DNA of 64,000 nt from Batillaria attramentaria (GCA_018292915.2 JACVVK020000037.1:2702001-2766000), one strand, 5' to 3'. Counted from the stretch's first letter, positions 43,397 to 53,592 are shown. A program made the numbers and translations. Notes: generated from the sequence alone by a model not told the origin.

Positions 43397-43664
43397 GTAG
43401 CATACCTACGTTTTGTGTGTCAGTTTCGCCTTAATCGAACTGTTACAATTTTACTGTCAAATCTTGAAATTCAGGATTCTGCACTTGCCAGAAAAATAGT
43501 TTCACATACTGACTTTCTACTAAACCAAACCACCCAATAACGTTTTCAAGTAGCTTACATGAAGGAGTAAACTCGGTTATTTGGACAGCTTCAAAAAAAA
43601 AATCAAAAAAATCTGAAAACCCACCTCTTCACTGCCCCCAACTGTTGCCACATCATCTTGCTGG

Positions 43665-43665
<1 letters not shown>

Positions 43666-43715
<50 letters not shown>

Positions 43716-43727
43716 TGGGTGTGTGTA
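43666..43727. repeat. (TG)n microsatellite
   Basis: TG repeat ending GGGTGTGGGTGTGTG. Confidence 0.97.
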
Positions 43728-44324
43728 AAAGCCTGGGGCAGGGGAGGCCGTACATGATTCTGCACATTATCTTGATAATGTTTACGTGTTTGTAGTTCAA
43801 TGCATATGTGGAGGCATGATGTGTATGTTTCTCAGTGAGTGCGTGTGTGTCGATTGTAAGGCGCCCTGAGCTCCCGCGAGAGGGAGGGCGTCCCTCCAGT
43901 ACCCATAATTATTAGTAATTCTATTGTTGACGAAAATGATTGGTGCTATTTTTTCTGCAGATTGTGTAAGTCGTACAAATGATATGATGTTCGAGCACAA
44001 TATTCGAGAGCGTTGTTACCCTGTGCGTACAAGTCAAAATGCGAGTTTACTCCTATCTTGTTTCTTGGCCGATTTTGTGATTGGCACTCGAGAGGTTCTC
44101 AGACGTTCTCTTTTCATCGTGAAACAATACCCTCGCATAAAACCCAATTAATTTGAAAACGTATTCAAATAACAGCGTGCAGTTTTTGTGTTAGAACACA
44201 ACAAATAAACGAAAGATTAATGAAGACCAAAGACCAAATTAAAAACAAAATTGGTTAAGTCAGAACATTAATTTGCAAAAAGAAGTAAAATGATATGCCG
44301 TACACATCTTACTTGCATTAACTC

Positions 44325-44515
44325 TTAAAAGCCCATGCAGATATCTAAATTTTACTTAAAATCTTCATATCACTAGGAGCCACTATTAGAAAACCTACAG
44401 CGGTCTTCGGCCCAACAGGAAGGCCCATGCCTTGCATAATAGTGGCTTGAAGTGGCTCGTACCGGTGTTCAGCCTTATATAGCCGGCAGGGGGGTCCGGC
44501 TCTTATGAGTTACGT
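44325..44515 (+). repeat. AGTGGCTTGAAGTGGCTC repeat family, copy 5
   Basis: CACTAGGAGCCACTATTAGA, CTACAGCGGTCTTCGGCCCA, GGCTTGAAGTGGCTCGTACC; ends about 80 bp before E24. Confidence 0.75.
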
Positions 44516-44596
44516 GATACATACAGATAAGTTTATTGCCATGCGAAGTATCCAATATTATATATGTCGTAGGAATGTGTACCGTTTCTTTTTCAG

Positions 44597-44710
44597 TTCG
44601 AAGGTTCAGTCTATCTTGATGAAGTTTTGACGGCCGGCATGCGCAAGTACTATAACACTATCAAGCGACTTGAGTACAGCAAACCAAAGAAAAAAATTGC
44701 TCCACCGCAG
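44597..44710 (+). CDS. Nav channel E24: III-IV linker (inactivation gate region)
   Basis: Acceptor CTTTTTCAG ending 44596, donor GTAGGT at 44711. FEGSVYLDEVLTAGMRKYYN, then TIKRLEYSKPKKKIAPPQ. Anchored on KYYN, the IFM(T) fast-inactivation motif position reads EVL(T). The linker is otherwise one of the most family-typical parts and separates this protein from Cav and NALCN channels. Phase 0 both sides. Confidence 0.94.
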
Positions 44711-44717
44711 GTAGGTC

Positions 44718-44800
44718 CCCCAAAACAAACAAACAAACAAACAAACAAACAAACAAACCAAACAAACCAAAACAACAACAACAACAACAAACAAACAAAA
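44718..44800. repeat. (AAAC)n/(AAC)n microsatellite after E24
   Basis: CAAACAAACAAACAAACAAA, then ACAACAACAACA; begins about 7 bp after the E24 donor. Confidence 0.95.
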
Positions 44801-45280
44801 TTACGCACTCGGTAATGCACGATGAAAACACTTAAAAATGAAATGAAAACTGACGGATGCCAAACATGTTGAATACTTTCCGTTGTGGCTCGGAAGTAAA
44901 AACTAGAATAAGCTTGAACCCGGCACAGGTCTTAAATTAAAGACACCATGCCTATTACGCATCTCCACATGATCCGTGACAAATACAAATCCTAGAAAGT
45001 GCATGTTTATGGTATGGTATGGTATGGTAGACTTCTCCTTGGCGCACATATCCGTCTACTGAACTGCTCATGGCGCCGCAGGGCTGGAGGACAAAGCAGT
45101 GGTATCCTGCTGCCGCGAAGCGCTACTTTATATGCAGACCTTCACTCTGCCATTCACTCTGGTGCGTGCGATGGTATTTCTGTTTACCACAGCCTGCTCT
45201 ACCCCATCACTGTTTGTTTATTGAATGTAAGTCTCATACTTGCAAACTGAAATCTTTGATGTGCTGGCCCCATGTTGCAG

Positions 45281-45551
45281 GCCAGCTTTATGATGCACTT
45301 TTACCGCCTGTCTGTAAACCCCATGTTTGAGCTGTTCATACAAATTGTTATCGTGCTCAACGTCTCTATGATGGCAATGGCGCACTACAAAATGACGGAG
45401 AATACAAAGAGAGCCCTGTTTATCGCCGACGTTGTTTTTACCACCATCTACGGCATTGAGGCAGTGATCAAGCTGATTGGCCTTCGCTTACGCTACTTCG
45501 CCAGTGCATGGAATGTCGGTGATTTTACTATCCTCGTACTGTCTGTGCTAG
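45281..45551 (+). CDS. Nav channel E25: DIV S1-S3
   Basis: Acceptor CATGTTGCAG ending 45280, donor GTACGT at 45552. Encodes S1 (FELFIQIVIVLNVSMMAMAH), S2 (ALFIADVVFTTIYGIEAVIK) and S3 (WNVGDFTILVLSVL). Phase 0 in, phase 1 out. Confidence 0.93.
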
Positions 45552-45769
45552 GTACGTTATACTGTTCTTTTGTTGTATTTTGTCAGACACCGTACTTCTT
45601 AATATACTTGCCAAAGACTTGTTGACACATTTCCTACCGCGTGCGGGGATCCCCCGTTCTTGACCCTTAAGGTCCTGTATGCGCAGACAAGAGAAATGGG
45701 TTTTTTGATTTGTTTTGTTGGTTTTTTTTTTGTTTTTGTTTGTTTGTTTGTTTTGTTTTGTTGTTTTTT

Positions 45770-46247
45770 TGTTTTTTTTTGCTGCCACAACTCTTTGCCG
45801 GCTCCGGTGGTGTTCCTCCTTGGTAATGGGTGGAATCCACGGAGGGCTCGGAAGCTGGGGCAATTTTTATTATTCATGATGATGGAGATGAGGATGATGG
45901 TAAGATGATGCTATGGAGGTCCGTGTGGTTTGGGACTGCGGGGCAGGGCCGCATTCCACGCTTCCTGTCATAAATATCCCGGCGTTAACCAGGCCCGGGA
46001 AGTACGGCATCTGCGGTGCCGGCCGTGTAATCATCCACATCATACGACGTGTCATACTAAGGGAAGCACCCCCAAAGTCGCACCCGTGAAGTGGGTGAAG
46101 CTCGGCCTTCCCACTGGGCCCATAGCACACCCGCTCTGGGTAGGAGCCGACCTAGGTAGGAAAAATCCCGCTTGCCTCGGCTGGGACTCGAACCCGGGTC
46201 TCCCGGTCCATAGTCCGAGGTGCTAACCACTACACTACGGGGGCCGG
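45770..46247 (-). repeat. Second tRNA-derived repeat family, long copy
   Basis: GCTGCCACAACTCTTTGCCG ... TAACCACTACACTACGGGGG, about 90% like 33235-33742 by eye. Confidence 0.85.
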
Positions 46248-46554
46248 TGAAACGGTTTCTTAACGGCTCCTTTAAAGGGGGAGCACTTCGCCTACATGGG
46301 CAGTAAATGAAATTTGGCGAGAGTTATGATGATTATTAGTCGATTTTTCTCAACGAGAAATTTTCAAAGAAGGAAAGAGACAAAACCCTGTGTGGCGGTG
46401 AGGACAGTGTTACAAGACAACGAAAGTGAGACTGATTTCTGCATTCCTGTTTCAAGTTTCTTCTGTCGGATGTAAGTTATAGAACACGAGAATGACTTTA
46501 CCCATACTGACTGCGCCATGGATTGAATTGAATTGAAAATACTTTATTACTTTA

Positions 46555-46710
46555 AAGGGGGGATAGCCGAATGGTAGAGGGCTGGAGTCGGGTCGTGAGC
46601 TCCAGTCCCGGCTGTGGCCAAATATTTGTGCTGGCCTTTTTCTCGTTGCCCCGTCCTTGATATCACCCACACGTGGGGGAAAAGGACGTTCAACTCCCCC
46701 CCCCCCCCCC
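46555..46710 (+). repeat. tRNA-derived SINE
   Basis: GGGGGATAGCCGAATGGTAG, GCTGGCCTTTTTCTCGTTGC, GGAAAAGGACGTTCAACTCC, then a C-run. Confidence 0.8.
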
Positions 46711-46865
46711 CATCTCCATCCTTAAAAGTTATGCATAGTTGAGTTTATCTTATTGATTCTTAAGTCTTGCCATGTCTTGTGTTAGGTAGTATATTTTGGG
46801 CAAAAGCAATTTCCCTTTTTGACTCACTTGTGTAACAAAGTGAGTCTATGTAATAACCCTCCGTC

Positions 46866-46867
<2 letters not shown>

Positions 46868-46956
<89 letters not shown>
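46868..46956. repeat. (TG)n microsatellite
   Basis: About 43 TG units next to a tRNA-derived repeat. Confidence 0.97.
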
Positions 46957-46957
<1 letters not shown>

Positions 46958-47025
46958 CTAGTAAACCTTAACATTGGCCTTTTCTCAGATTCCACAAATA
47001 GCGGAAGCACCAAAACCTGGCATGC

Positions 47026-47445
47026 AACCGGCCCCCGAATTGTAGTGGTTAGCACTTCGGACCATGGACCGGGAGACCCGGGTTCGAGTCCCAGCCGAGG
47101 CAAGCGGGATTTTTCCTACCTAGGTCGGCTCCAGCCCAGAGCGGGCGTGCTATGGGCCCAATGCGGAGGCTCTTGCCACACAGCCGAGATTCACCCACTT
47201 CACGGGTGCAACTTTGGGGGTGCTTCCCTTGGTATAACACGTCTTATGATGTTTATGATTAATGGTTAATGCCGGGATATTTATGACAGGAAGCCACACG
47301 GACGTACAGAGCATCATCTTACCATTATCCTCATCTCCTTCATCATGTATAACAAAAATATCGCCAGCTTCCGAGCCCTCCGTGGATTCCACCCATTACC
47401 TGGGAGGAACACCACTGGAACTGGCAAAAGAGTTGTGAAAAAAAC
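47026..47445 (+). repeat. Second tRNA-derived repeat family, + copy
   Basis: CCGGCCCCCGAATTGTAGTG, ACCGGGAGACCCGGGTTCGA ... ACCTGGGAGGAACACCACTG. Confidence 0.85.
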
Positions 47446-47689
47446 TTGGCATGCAGAAGCCATAAAACCTTTCAAACCATACCATATTGATTGACCTAAG
47501 GTCAAGATCACTACAGCTGTCTGTAATGTTTATGTTCTTAATGTTCGTGTATGTGTGCGAGAAATGTGTTGTGAGGGCGATTTTGATTATGATATATGTA
47601 CATATTGCCGCTCGCGGTGATAAAATTGTGACTGTATCGTGGCTTTAAAAGCCCCTTGGGCTCAGAGCCGGTAATAAAAAATCTTCTTG

Positions 47690-48480
47690 GCAAAATCTTC
47701 TTGGAAATTAAACATTGGGATTTTCTCAGAATCTAGGGGGAAAAAACAGACACATCAAACTTTGCATGGTGATAGACACTGAAAACACCTTTACTGACAC
47801 ACCTGTATTCAGTGACTTTGAGTCAAGGTCAAAGCCTTAACATTGGCATTTTCTCAGAAGCAATGAACAGCACAGGCACCAAACCGGGCTTGCGGATAAA
47901 AAGCAATAAATCTTCCAAAGCAAACAATTTTCAATGACATTGACTGAAGGTCAAGGTCATTAAAGCTGTCTCTTCGGAAATTTAAACTTGCCATTTCCTC
48001 AGAATATCGAGGTACCAGAGGAATCAAAATTTGCAAGACGATAGACATTGACAAAACCTGTCCTGGCATACCTGTATTCAATTTCCTTGAGTCAAGGTCA
48101 AGGCCATTCAAGATGTTTTGCATTTTCTCGGAAACAACAAACAGCAGAGGCACCAAACAAGGCACACTGACAGACAGCAATAAGACCTATGCAGACATAC
48201 CCTTTTACATCTGTCTGTTGTGAAAGTTTACAATACCATTTTTGCAGAAACTATAAAAGCTAGAGCTGTCAAACTTGGCATGATGATAGTCGTTGATAAG
48301 CTCTTTACTTAAAGATCTCATTTGACTGACCTTGACCCAAGGTCAAGGTCATACAAGCTGTCCTGGGAAAACTGTCATATTGCCATTTGCCCCCCCCCCC
48401 CCCTTTTTTTTTAAACAAACTATGAACACCAGACACCTTACTTTAGGATAGATACTCTCTTGAATGACCTTGACCCATCT
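47690..48480 (-). repeat. Minisatellite of ~150 bp with AGGTCA half-sites, second array
   Basis: Units with CATTTTCTCAGAA, ACCAAACTTGGCATG-like blocks, ATAGACATTGACAAAACC, and GAGTCAAGGTCAAGGCCATT. The core blocks are the inverse of those at 23615-24330. Confidence 0.8.
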
Positions 48481-48721
48481 CACAAGTGAGCCAAGGAGGT
48501 TTTGCTCCTCTAGGTTTTGTTGTTGTTGTTTTTTGTTTGTTGCTTTTTGAAGACCAACTAGACAGCGCCGATTGGTGGCTATTTTTATCGACGTGGTCGT
48601 ATCGGCGTGTTGTACAGGTATGGAAGCGTCAGGCCAAAGAACGTCATATTTCTCTGCTAGTAGAAGCCGCAAAGTCACGAAACCGATTACAATGGCCACA
48701 CAGATTGAGAACATCTCTTCA

Positions 48722-49148
48722 TTTGTCAATTCGGCGTCAAGCCCTAAATAACTAACCAACTAACTTCGTTTGTCAATTCGGCGTCAAGCCCTAAATAACT
48801 AACCAACTAACTTCGTTTGTCAATTCGGCGTCAAGCCCTAAATAACTAACCAACTAACTTCGTTTGTCAATTCGGCGTCAAGCCCTAAATAACTAACCAA
48901 CTAACTTCGTTTGTCAATTCGGCGTCAAGCCCTAAATAACTAACCAACTAACTTCGTTTGTCAATTCGGCGTCAAGCCCTAAATAACTAACCAACTAACT
49001 TCGTTTGTCAATTCGGCGTCAAGCCCTAAATAACTAACCAACTAACTTCGTTTGTCAATTCGGCGTCAAGCCCTAAATAACTAACCAACTAACTTCGTTT
49101 GTCAATTCGGCGTCAAGCCCTAAATAACTAACCAACTAACTTCGTTTG
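48722..49148 (+). repeat. Nine 47-bp tandem units
   Basis: TCAATTCGGCGTCAAGCCCT occurs at 48726 and then every 47 bp to 49102; units are almost identical. The unit contains CGTCAAGCCCTAAATAACTA, also present singly (inverse) at 52610-52645. Confidence 0.95.
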
Positions 49149-49898
49149 GCAAGCAGCCTTACAGCTTTGTAAGCGGCAGTTTTTCCCTTCAGAATTTTTC
49201 TCAAAAGTGGCTGGACGACTTTGTCCCTTTTTGTGGGGTCCCCGCGTTACATTTGCGTGACACAATCCTTTCTTGATAAGCTATACTCATTACTATCAGT
49301 CAAAGAAGTTGTGTTACTGAAAAAAATTCCCGGGGAGGATCCCACATGGTGTGTTTCATGTCATGAACCATTCACCGTTGAGAATTTTTAAATCTCGTGT
49401 ACAGACCTCGCCGAGATTCATTACCGTGTCAGTTCATTGAAGGTATTGCTCAGGGATGTCCCTCCTTACACCATCTTCAGTTTCTTGGAGGAGATCAATC
49501 TATTTGATAAAATATACACACTCCAAGTAATATGGACTTGCCTTAACATTTATATACGCAGTTTTTACAAAACTTGTTTCTCATTTAAACCGGGTAGATT
49601 TTAATATATATTTACGTCTTGTTTTATTGAATACCCCTTTTATATTAATGGCCTGGACTGGTATGCACGTCAGAACCGGTTAGCTTAAACGCGTTTAGAG
49701 CTTAAACGCGGTTAGCTATACGGGCCCTAACCGCATATAAACCCTAACCGGATTTGGTATGCACGACGCGCGAAACGGAAACGTATAGCTAAACGCCACG
49801 TTAAAGGTGAGATATTTATAGATTACTGGGAAAACCCGCTCCGCTGTGTGCTTTCGGTTTAATCCAACTACACGTGGAAGTTTCTGAAATTTGCAGCA

Positions 49899-50101
49899 TG
49901 ACGGAGAAAGTCGGAAAAAGGGCCAGAATAGGTAACTTCAGTGCTGAGCAAGTTAGAATACTACTTGAAGAGCTGCAAGTAGAACATATGACCGTTTTCA
50001 GCAGCCACAGCGCCACCATAACGCAACACCCTCGCATTGTGCACGCTCCCTGGCCACTTGGCCACACAGTTGATGAAGACGAGGTCCGCGTCACAGAATA
50101 A
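49899..50101 (+). pseudogene. Myb/SANT-like protein remnant of Harbinger element
   Basis: MTEKVGKRARIGNFSAEQVR, ILLEELQVEHMTVFSSH fits the start of the Myb/SANT-like DNA-binding domain of Harbinger partner proteins. Only about the first third is present, then an unrelated frame ends at TAA. Confidence 0.6.
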
Positions 50102-50172
50102 TGAGATCACCTGATAACAGCCGAAATGATGAAATCAATAATTAATTTATACTCACATTTTCTGTCTAAATA

Positions 50173-50173
<1 letters not shown>

Positions 50174-50220
<47 letters not shown>

Positions 50221-50329
50221 ACACACGCACGCACGCACACACGCACGCACGCACGCACACACACACTCACACACGCACACACACACACACACACATGCAC
50301 GCACTGACACACGCACGCACACACGCCGG

Positions 50330-50365
<36 letters not shown>
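50174..50365. repeat. (CA)n/(CACG)n microsatellite inside the Harbinger remnant
   Basis: CA repeats with CACGCACG and CACTGACA interruptions. Confidence 0.97.
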
Positions 50366-50366
<1 letters not shown>

Positions 50367-50379
50367 TCTTCTCTGTCGT

Positions 50380-50473
50380 CGTACGTGTCGAAGGGATTAG
50401 TACGGTCCCGGAAAATTCGGTTTCTTCGTAGAAGACGCCGCTGTCGTGCTTGGAAAAACAAAAGTGCCGCCAT
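50380..50473 (-). pseudogene. Harbinger transposase N-terminal remnant
   Basis: ATG at 50473 (minus), [19 protein letters not shown] then [17 protein letters not shown], after which the frame runs into the microsatellite. The 'NPxDxYDD' signature is characteristic of HARBI1-like nucleases; the catalytic DDE region is absent. Confidence 0.75.
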
Positions 50474-50737
50474 ATTTACACGCGTTTAGGCCCGCTATCG
50501 GACCCCCAGAGGTGCGATAACTTTAAACGCGAAAATCCGTATAGGACAGGCTAACCGGATTGACGTGCATACCGATTTTTCCCGCCTATCTGCCCGTATA
50601 GGGGATAAACGCGGTTAGTCCACTAAACGGACCGACGTGCATACGGGCCCTGGATGAGAAGGACCTCGATTAGCCGCGAAATAGTCTGTCTTGCTTGCGT
50701 GGCATAAAACCCTAACTAACTGAAAAATGTCTGTATT

Positions 50738-51166
50738 CTGCACATCTTATTAACAGTCACTTGTTCTCTTTGCTAGCAGATAATTATATGGTGTGACCAC
50801 TGGCTAGTTCTCTAGTGGTCTCTTTCCTTCCGCGGCGTATAGCCCTAAATCACTAATTAAGAAACTGAACATTCAACATTCTGCACATCTTATTAACAGT
50901 CACTTGTTCTCTTTGCTAGCAGATAATTATATGGTGTGACCACTGGCTAGTTCTCTAGTGGTCTCTTTCCTTCCGCGGCGTATAGCCCTAAATCACTAAT
51001 TAAGTAACTGAACATTCAACATTCTGCACATCTTATTAACAGTCACTTGTTCTCTTTGCTAGCAGATAATTATATGGTGTGACCACTGGCTAGTTCTCTA
51101 GTGGTCTCTTTCCTTCCGCGGCGTATAGCCCTAAATCACTAATTAAGTAACTGAACATTCAACATT
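50738..51166 (+). repeat. Three tandem 143-bp copies carrying the E26 acceptor and exon start
   Basis: CTGCACATC recurs at 50738, 50881, 51024 and 51167, an exact 143-bp period. Each unit has a good acceptor (TTCTCTTTGCTAGCAG) followed by about 36 nt similar to the start of E26, then the tail GGCGTATAGCCCTAAATCAC. The copied exon start meets TGA after five codons. The fourth, partial unit is the real acceptor and exon. Confidence 0.9.
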
Positions 51167-51208
51167 CTGCACATCATATTAACAGTCACTTGTTCTCTTT
51201 GCTAACAG

Positions 51209-51732
51209 ATACATGGTATGGCCACCGGCTGGTTATCTATCCGAAAATGCTGCGTGCATTTCGTATCCTCCGAATCGGCAAGGTTCTTCATGTCCTGAGG
51301 ACTGCCAAAGGCATACGCAAACTCATGTTCGCTCTGGTAGCATCCCTGCCTGCCGTCTTCAACATAATGGCGCTGCTGCTTTTGGTCGTTTACATCTATG
51401 CCATCGTTGGAATGGTAATGTTTGCGAATGTCAAGCTGACGGGAGAAATTGATGAGTTCGAAAACTTCCACAATTTCTACCACAGCGTGGTGCTTCTGAT
51501 TCGACTCGCTACCAAAGCTGGCTGGAACAAAGTTCTGCAATCGTTGCTCATCCAGCCACCGGACTGTGATCCTGAATATATTACTCTCTCGGACGGAACC
51601 AAACGCAAGTCGCAGTACGGAGATTGTGGTGTTCCGTGGATGGCCATTCCCTACATGGTGTCCTACATCTTCGTTGTGAATCTGCTCCTCATGAACTTGT
51701 ACATTGGCGTCATCTTGGAAAACTATACCCAG
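51209..51732 (+). CDS. Nav channel E26: DIV S4-S6
   Basis: Acceptor TCTTTGCTAACAG ending 51208, donor GTATAG at 51733. Joined to E25 it reads VLSVLDTWYGHRLVIYPKML, a very short S3-S4 loop. S4 is LRAFRILRIGKVLHVLRTAK: R, R, R, K, H, R at every third position (usual fourth R is K, fifth is H). Then S5, pore IRLATKAGWNKVL with the filter Ala, PPDCDP, and S6 YMVSYIFVVNLLLMNLYIGV, ILENYTQ. Three decayed copies of the exon start lie just upstream. Confidence 0.95.
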
Positions 51733-51749
51733 GTATAGTGCTTTTGGTA

Positions 51750-52335
51750 CCTCAGTCGCCAACGATTTGCGACGGTCACTTTTTATTAAGCCACTTTTGT
51801 AGACATATTGCAGATTTTTGTTTTAATTTTATTTTATTTATTTATTTTATTTTATTTTTTTATTTTATTTTTTTTTTTGGGGGGGGGGGGGGTGGGGGTT
51901 GAGTTGACCTAATACATTTCATAACAGCCAGTGCTTTCCGTCTTCCCGTTTCTTCTCAGCATAAGTGAAGCCATGCAGCCTGAATCGATATGTTCACTTC
52001 TTTTAGAAACCAGACAAGCCCTTTTCGAGGAATGAAACTTCCAATGTTGCACTTTGACGTCAGTTTCAAGATTATATTAATTTTACATCATTGTAACGCG
52101 GTTCTCGGGAGTTTTATTTTAGGCTCATTTCAATACAATATTGTTTTCACCTCACAGTCTCATCCGAATTTTCTCTTATGCCGAGGTTGTCAGCTGTTTT
52201 TTTTTTTTTTTATACACGGTTAGGTCACAAGTGTTCAAACATCTATTTCCAATAAATATTCACAAGACCACAGTTTTACAACACAAAAAAATACTCGAAA
52301 AGCTTTGGTGACTGGATTACCAAATGCACTTATCT
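51750..52335. mobile_element. MITE of the GGCGATAACTTTT family
   Basis: Left end TCAGTCGCCAACGATTTG, right end TTGGTGACTGGATTACCAAA. Interior A/T-rich with a T-run and a G-run. Lies in the last intron of the channel gene. Confidence 0.55.
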
Positions 52336-52519
52336 TGCAAAGCCAGGACTCACCGTGCTGCTATGTGTTGGGAACGCTGACGTGAGTTTTACAATGAATA
52401 ACAACGAAAACGAGAACTGTTTGAAGCTCATCATAGAAGGGAGTGGTGAAGTTTTAAGTAATGCAAGTGATACAGATAGTGCGTAGTGTACCATTTTTAG
52501 TGCTCAAATTTGACGACTT

Positions 52520-52905
52520 CACTCGGGAAGCACCAAGGCCAGACTCCCGCCCCTTCACTTTGCCGTGTATTGGCGAAACACGGTACGTCCATGACGTCAT
52601 TTTATGGTTAGTTAGTTAGTTATTTAGGGCTTAACGCCGCGCATGTCATTTTATGAAAAAAGGGGTGAGTTTAAGATGAATAAGATTGACGTAATGATCT
52701 TTTTCCTGAAATGACGTCAATGGACGTACTGCATTCCTTCCACGTTTTAGTCATGTCAGCTACACGTGCTTCCCTCTTTGAAGTGTCTGGCAAGAAAGTT
52801 TACCAGATCAGTCCATGCGGTGTGCTCATTATGCCGCGGCAAGCGACTAGCTGAATTCTTGGGGCTCGCTCCTTTTGTTTGACAGAAATGGAGTCGTCTG
52901 TTACG
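52520..52905 (+). repeat. Dispersed MITE-like repeat (CTGCCGTGTATTGG family)
   Basis: Shares GCCGTGTATTGGCGAAACAC, GTCCATGACGTCATTTTATG, CACGTGCTTCCCTCTTTG and a TGACAGAAATGGAGTCGTC end with 57130-57560, 57600-57790, 60180-60520 and, in part, 31440-31600. No ORF. Confidence 0.65.
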
Positions 52906-53004
52906 TCCACGTGTCGGTCCTAATGTCACAGACCATACTCATGGTTCACGAGTCTTCCCATCGTGATCAAGTTTCATTTGTCTGTGGATCAATAGGCCCA
53001 TCAG

Positions 53005-53592
53005 CGGGAGGAGGTGGGCGTCGCAGACGAAGACTACGATATGTTCTACCGGAAGTGGGCAATATACGACCCAACGGCCACCGAGTTTATCCCCTACGAG
53101 TATTTGTCCGACTTCATCGACGACCTCGAGCCGCCGCTGCGAATCCCCAAACCCAATACAGTGACCATGAGCTCGCTCAATCTGCAGATTCTCGAAGGAG
53201 ATCGGGTGCACTGTATGGACGTGTTGATGGCTCTGGTGTACCAAGAACTCAACGTCAGTGTAGAAGACCCCATATGCTTGAGAGAGATTTCGGACTACAT
53301 GCGGCACAACATGCGAGAGATCTTTCCGATGCGAGAAAACGCCAAAGCAGTGTGTAGTATCCTAGAACGCAGGAGAGATGAGCTGGCCGCTCACGTTATA
53401 CAGAACGCCTGCAGGAGACACGTGCATGGCCGGGCTCGTCGCGTAAGACCCGGGAGAAGGTTTGCGGGAAAAGGCTTGAACATGCTGCCGCAGGCTTCGC
53501 GATTTTACAGAGGGTTGCCGCCGGCGTCATGTTTGTGTTCACAGAAAATTGTCCGTACTGATATTGATGCAATGAGCAACTTGAAACCATGA
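53005..53592 (+). CDS. Nav channel E27: C-terminal domain and stop
   Basis: Acceptor GGCCCATCAG ending 53004; TGA at 53590-53592. REEVGVADEDYDMFYRKW begins the EF-hand-like domain (family EEDDFEMFYEVWEKFDP), LEPPLRIPKPN and GDRVHCMDVLMAL follow, and VIQNACRRHVHGR is an IQ-type calmodulin-binding motif. The tail after IQ is short (about 60 residues). Confidence 0.94.
   Translation, partial: REEVGVADEDYDMFYRKWAIYDPTATEFIPYEYLSDFIDDLEPPLRIPKPNTVTMSSLNLQILEGDRVHCMDVLMALVYQELNVSVEDPICLREISDYMRHNMREIFPMRENAKAVCSILERRRDELAAHVIQNACRRHVHGRARRVRPGRRFAGKGLNMLPQASRFYRGLPPASCLCSQKIVRTDIDAMSNLKP

Larger units (their letters stand above)
49648..50655. mobile_element. Deleted PIF/Harbinger DNA transposon
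   Basis: Ends are inverted: left GGTATGCACGTC near 49658, right GACGTGCATACGGGCCC near 50633. Inside, the + strand 49899-50101 encodes RARIGNFSAEQVRILLEEL, a Myb/SANT-like domain start, and the minus strand 50380-50473 encodes [17 protein letters not shown], the typical Harbinger nuclease N-terminus. The element thus keeps the two divergent genes of Harbinger as stubs; the middle is replaced by a long (CA)n tract. Confidence 0.75.
804..53592 (+). other. Voltage-gated sodium channel alpha subunit gene (Nav family), 5'-incomplete, 26 exons seen
   Basis: Exons read in order encode a four-domain Nav channel, a plasma-membrane pore that carries voltage-triggered cation current. Seen: DI NPVRR/S1, S2-S3, S4, S5, pore NPNYGYTSF...LDNWENL, S6; DII with pore CGDWIRPLW; DIII with pore GTFEGW; III-IV linker with RKYYNTIKRL; DIV with pore TKAGWN and PPDCDP; C-terminal EF-hand-like region and IQ motif. 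Exon phases match at almost every junction (E1-E9, E11-E27). The start lies upstream of the window. The summed coding length of about 5.2 kb (one copy of the 140-bp duplication discounted), roughly 1,730 codons, is close to the family norm of about 2,000 minus the missing N-terminus. The E in DIII points to a Nav2-type (DEEA) rather than Nav1 (DEKA) pore. Odd: two one-base insertions, a 140-bp frame-breaking duplication, a deletion in the DI S4 and no visible DII S4. It may be a divergent paralogue or an early pseudogene. Exon numbers E1-E27 count from the first exon seen; E15 is doubtful and not counted. Confidence 0.9.

Noticed and set aside
48722..49148. Regular 47-bp array as a CRISPR
   Set aside because: Units are identical throughout with no variable spacers, and the genome is eukaryotic.
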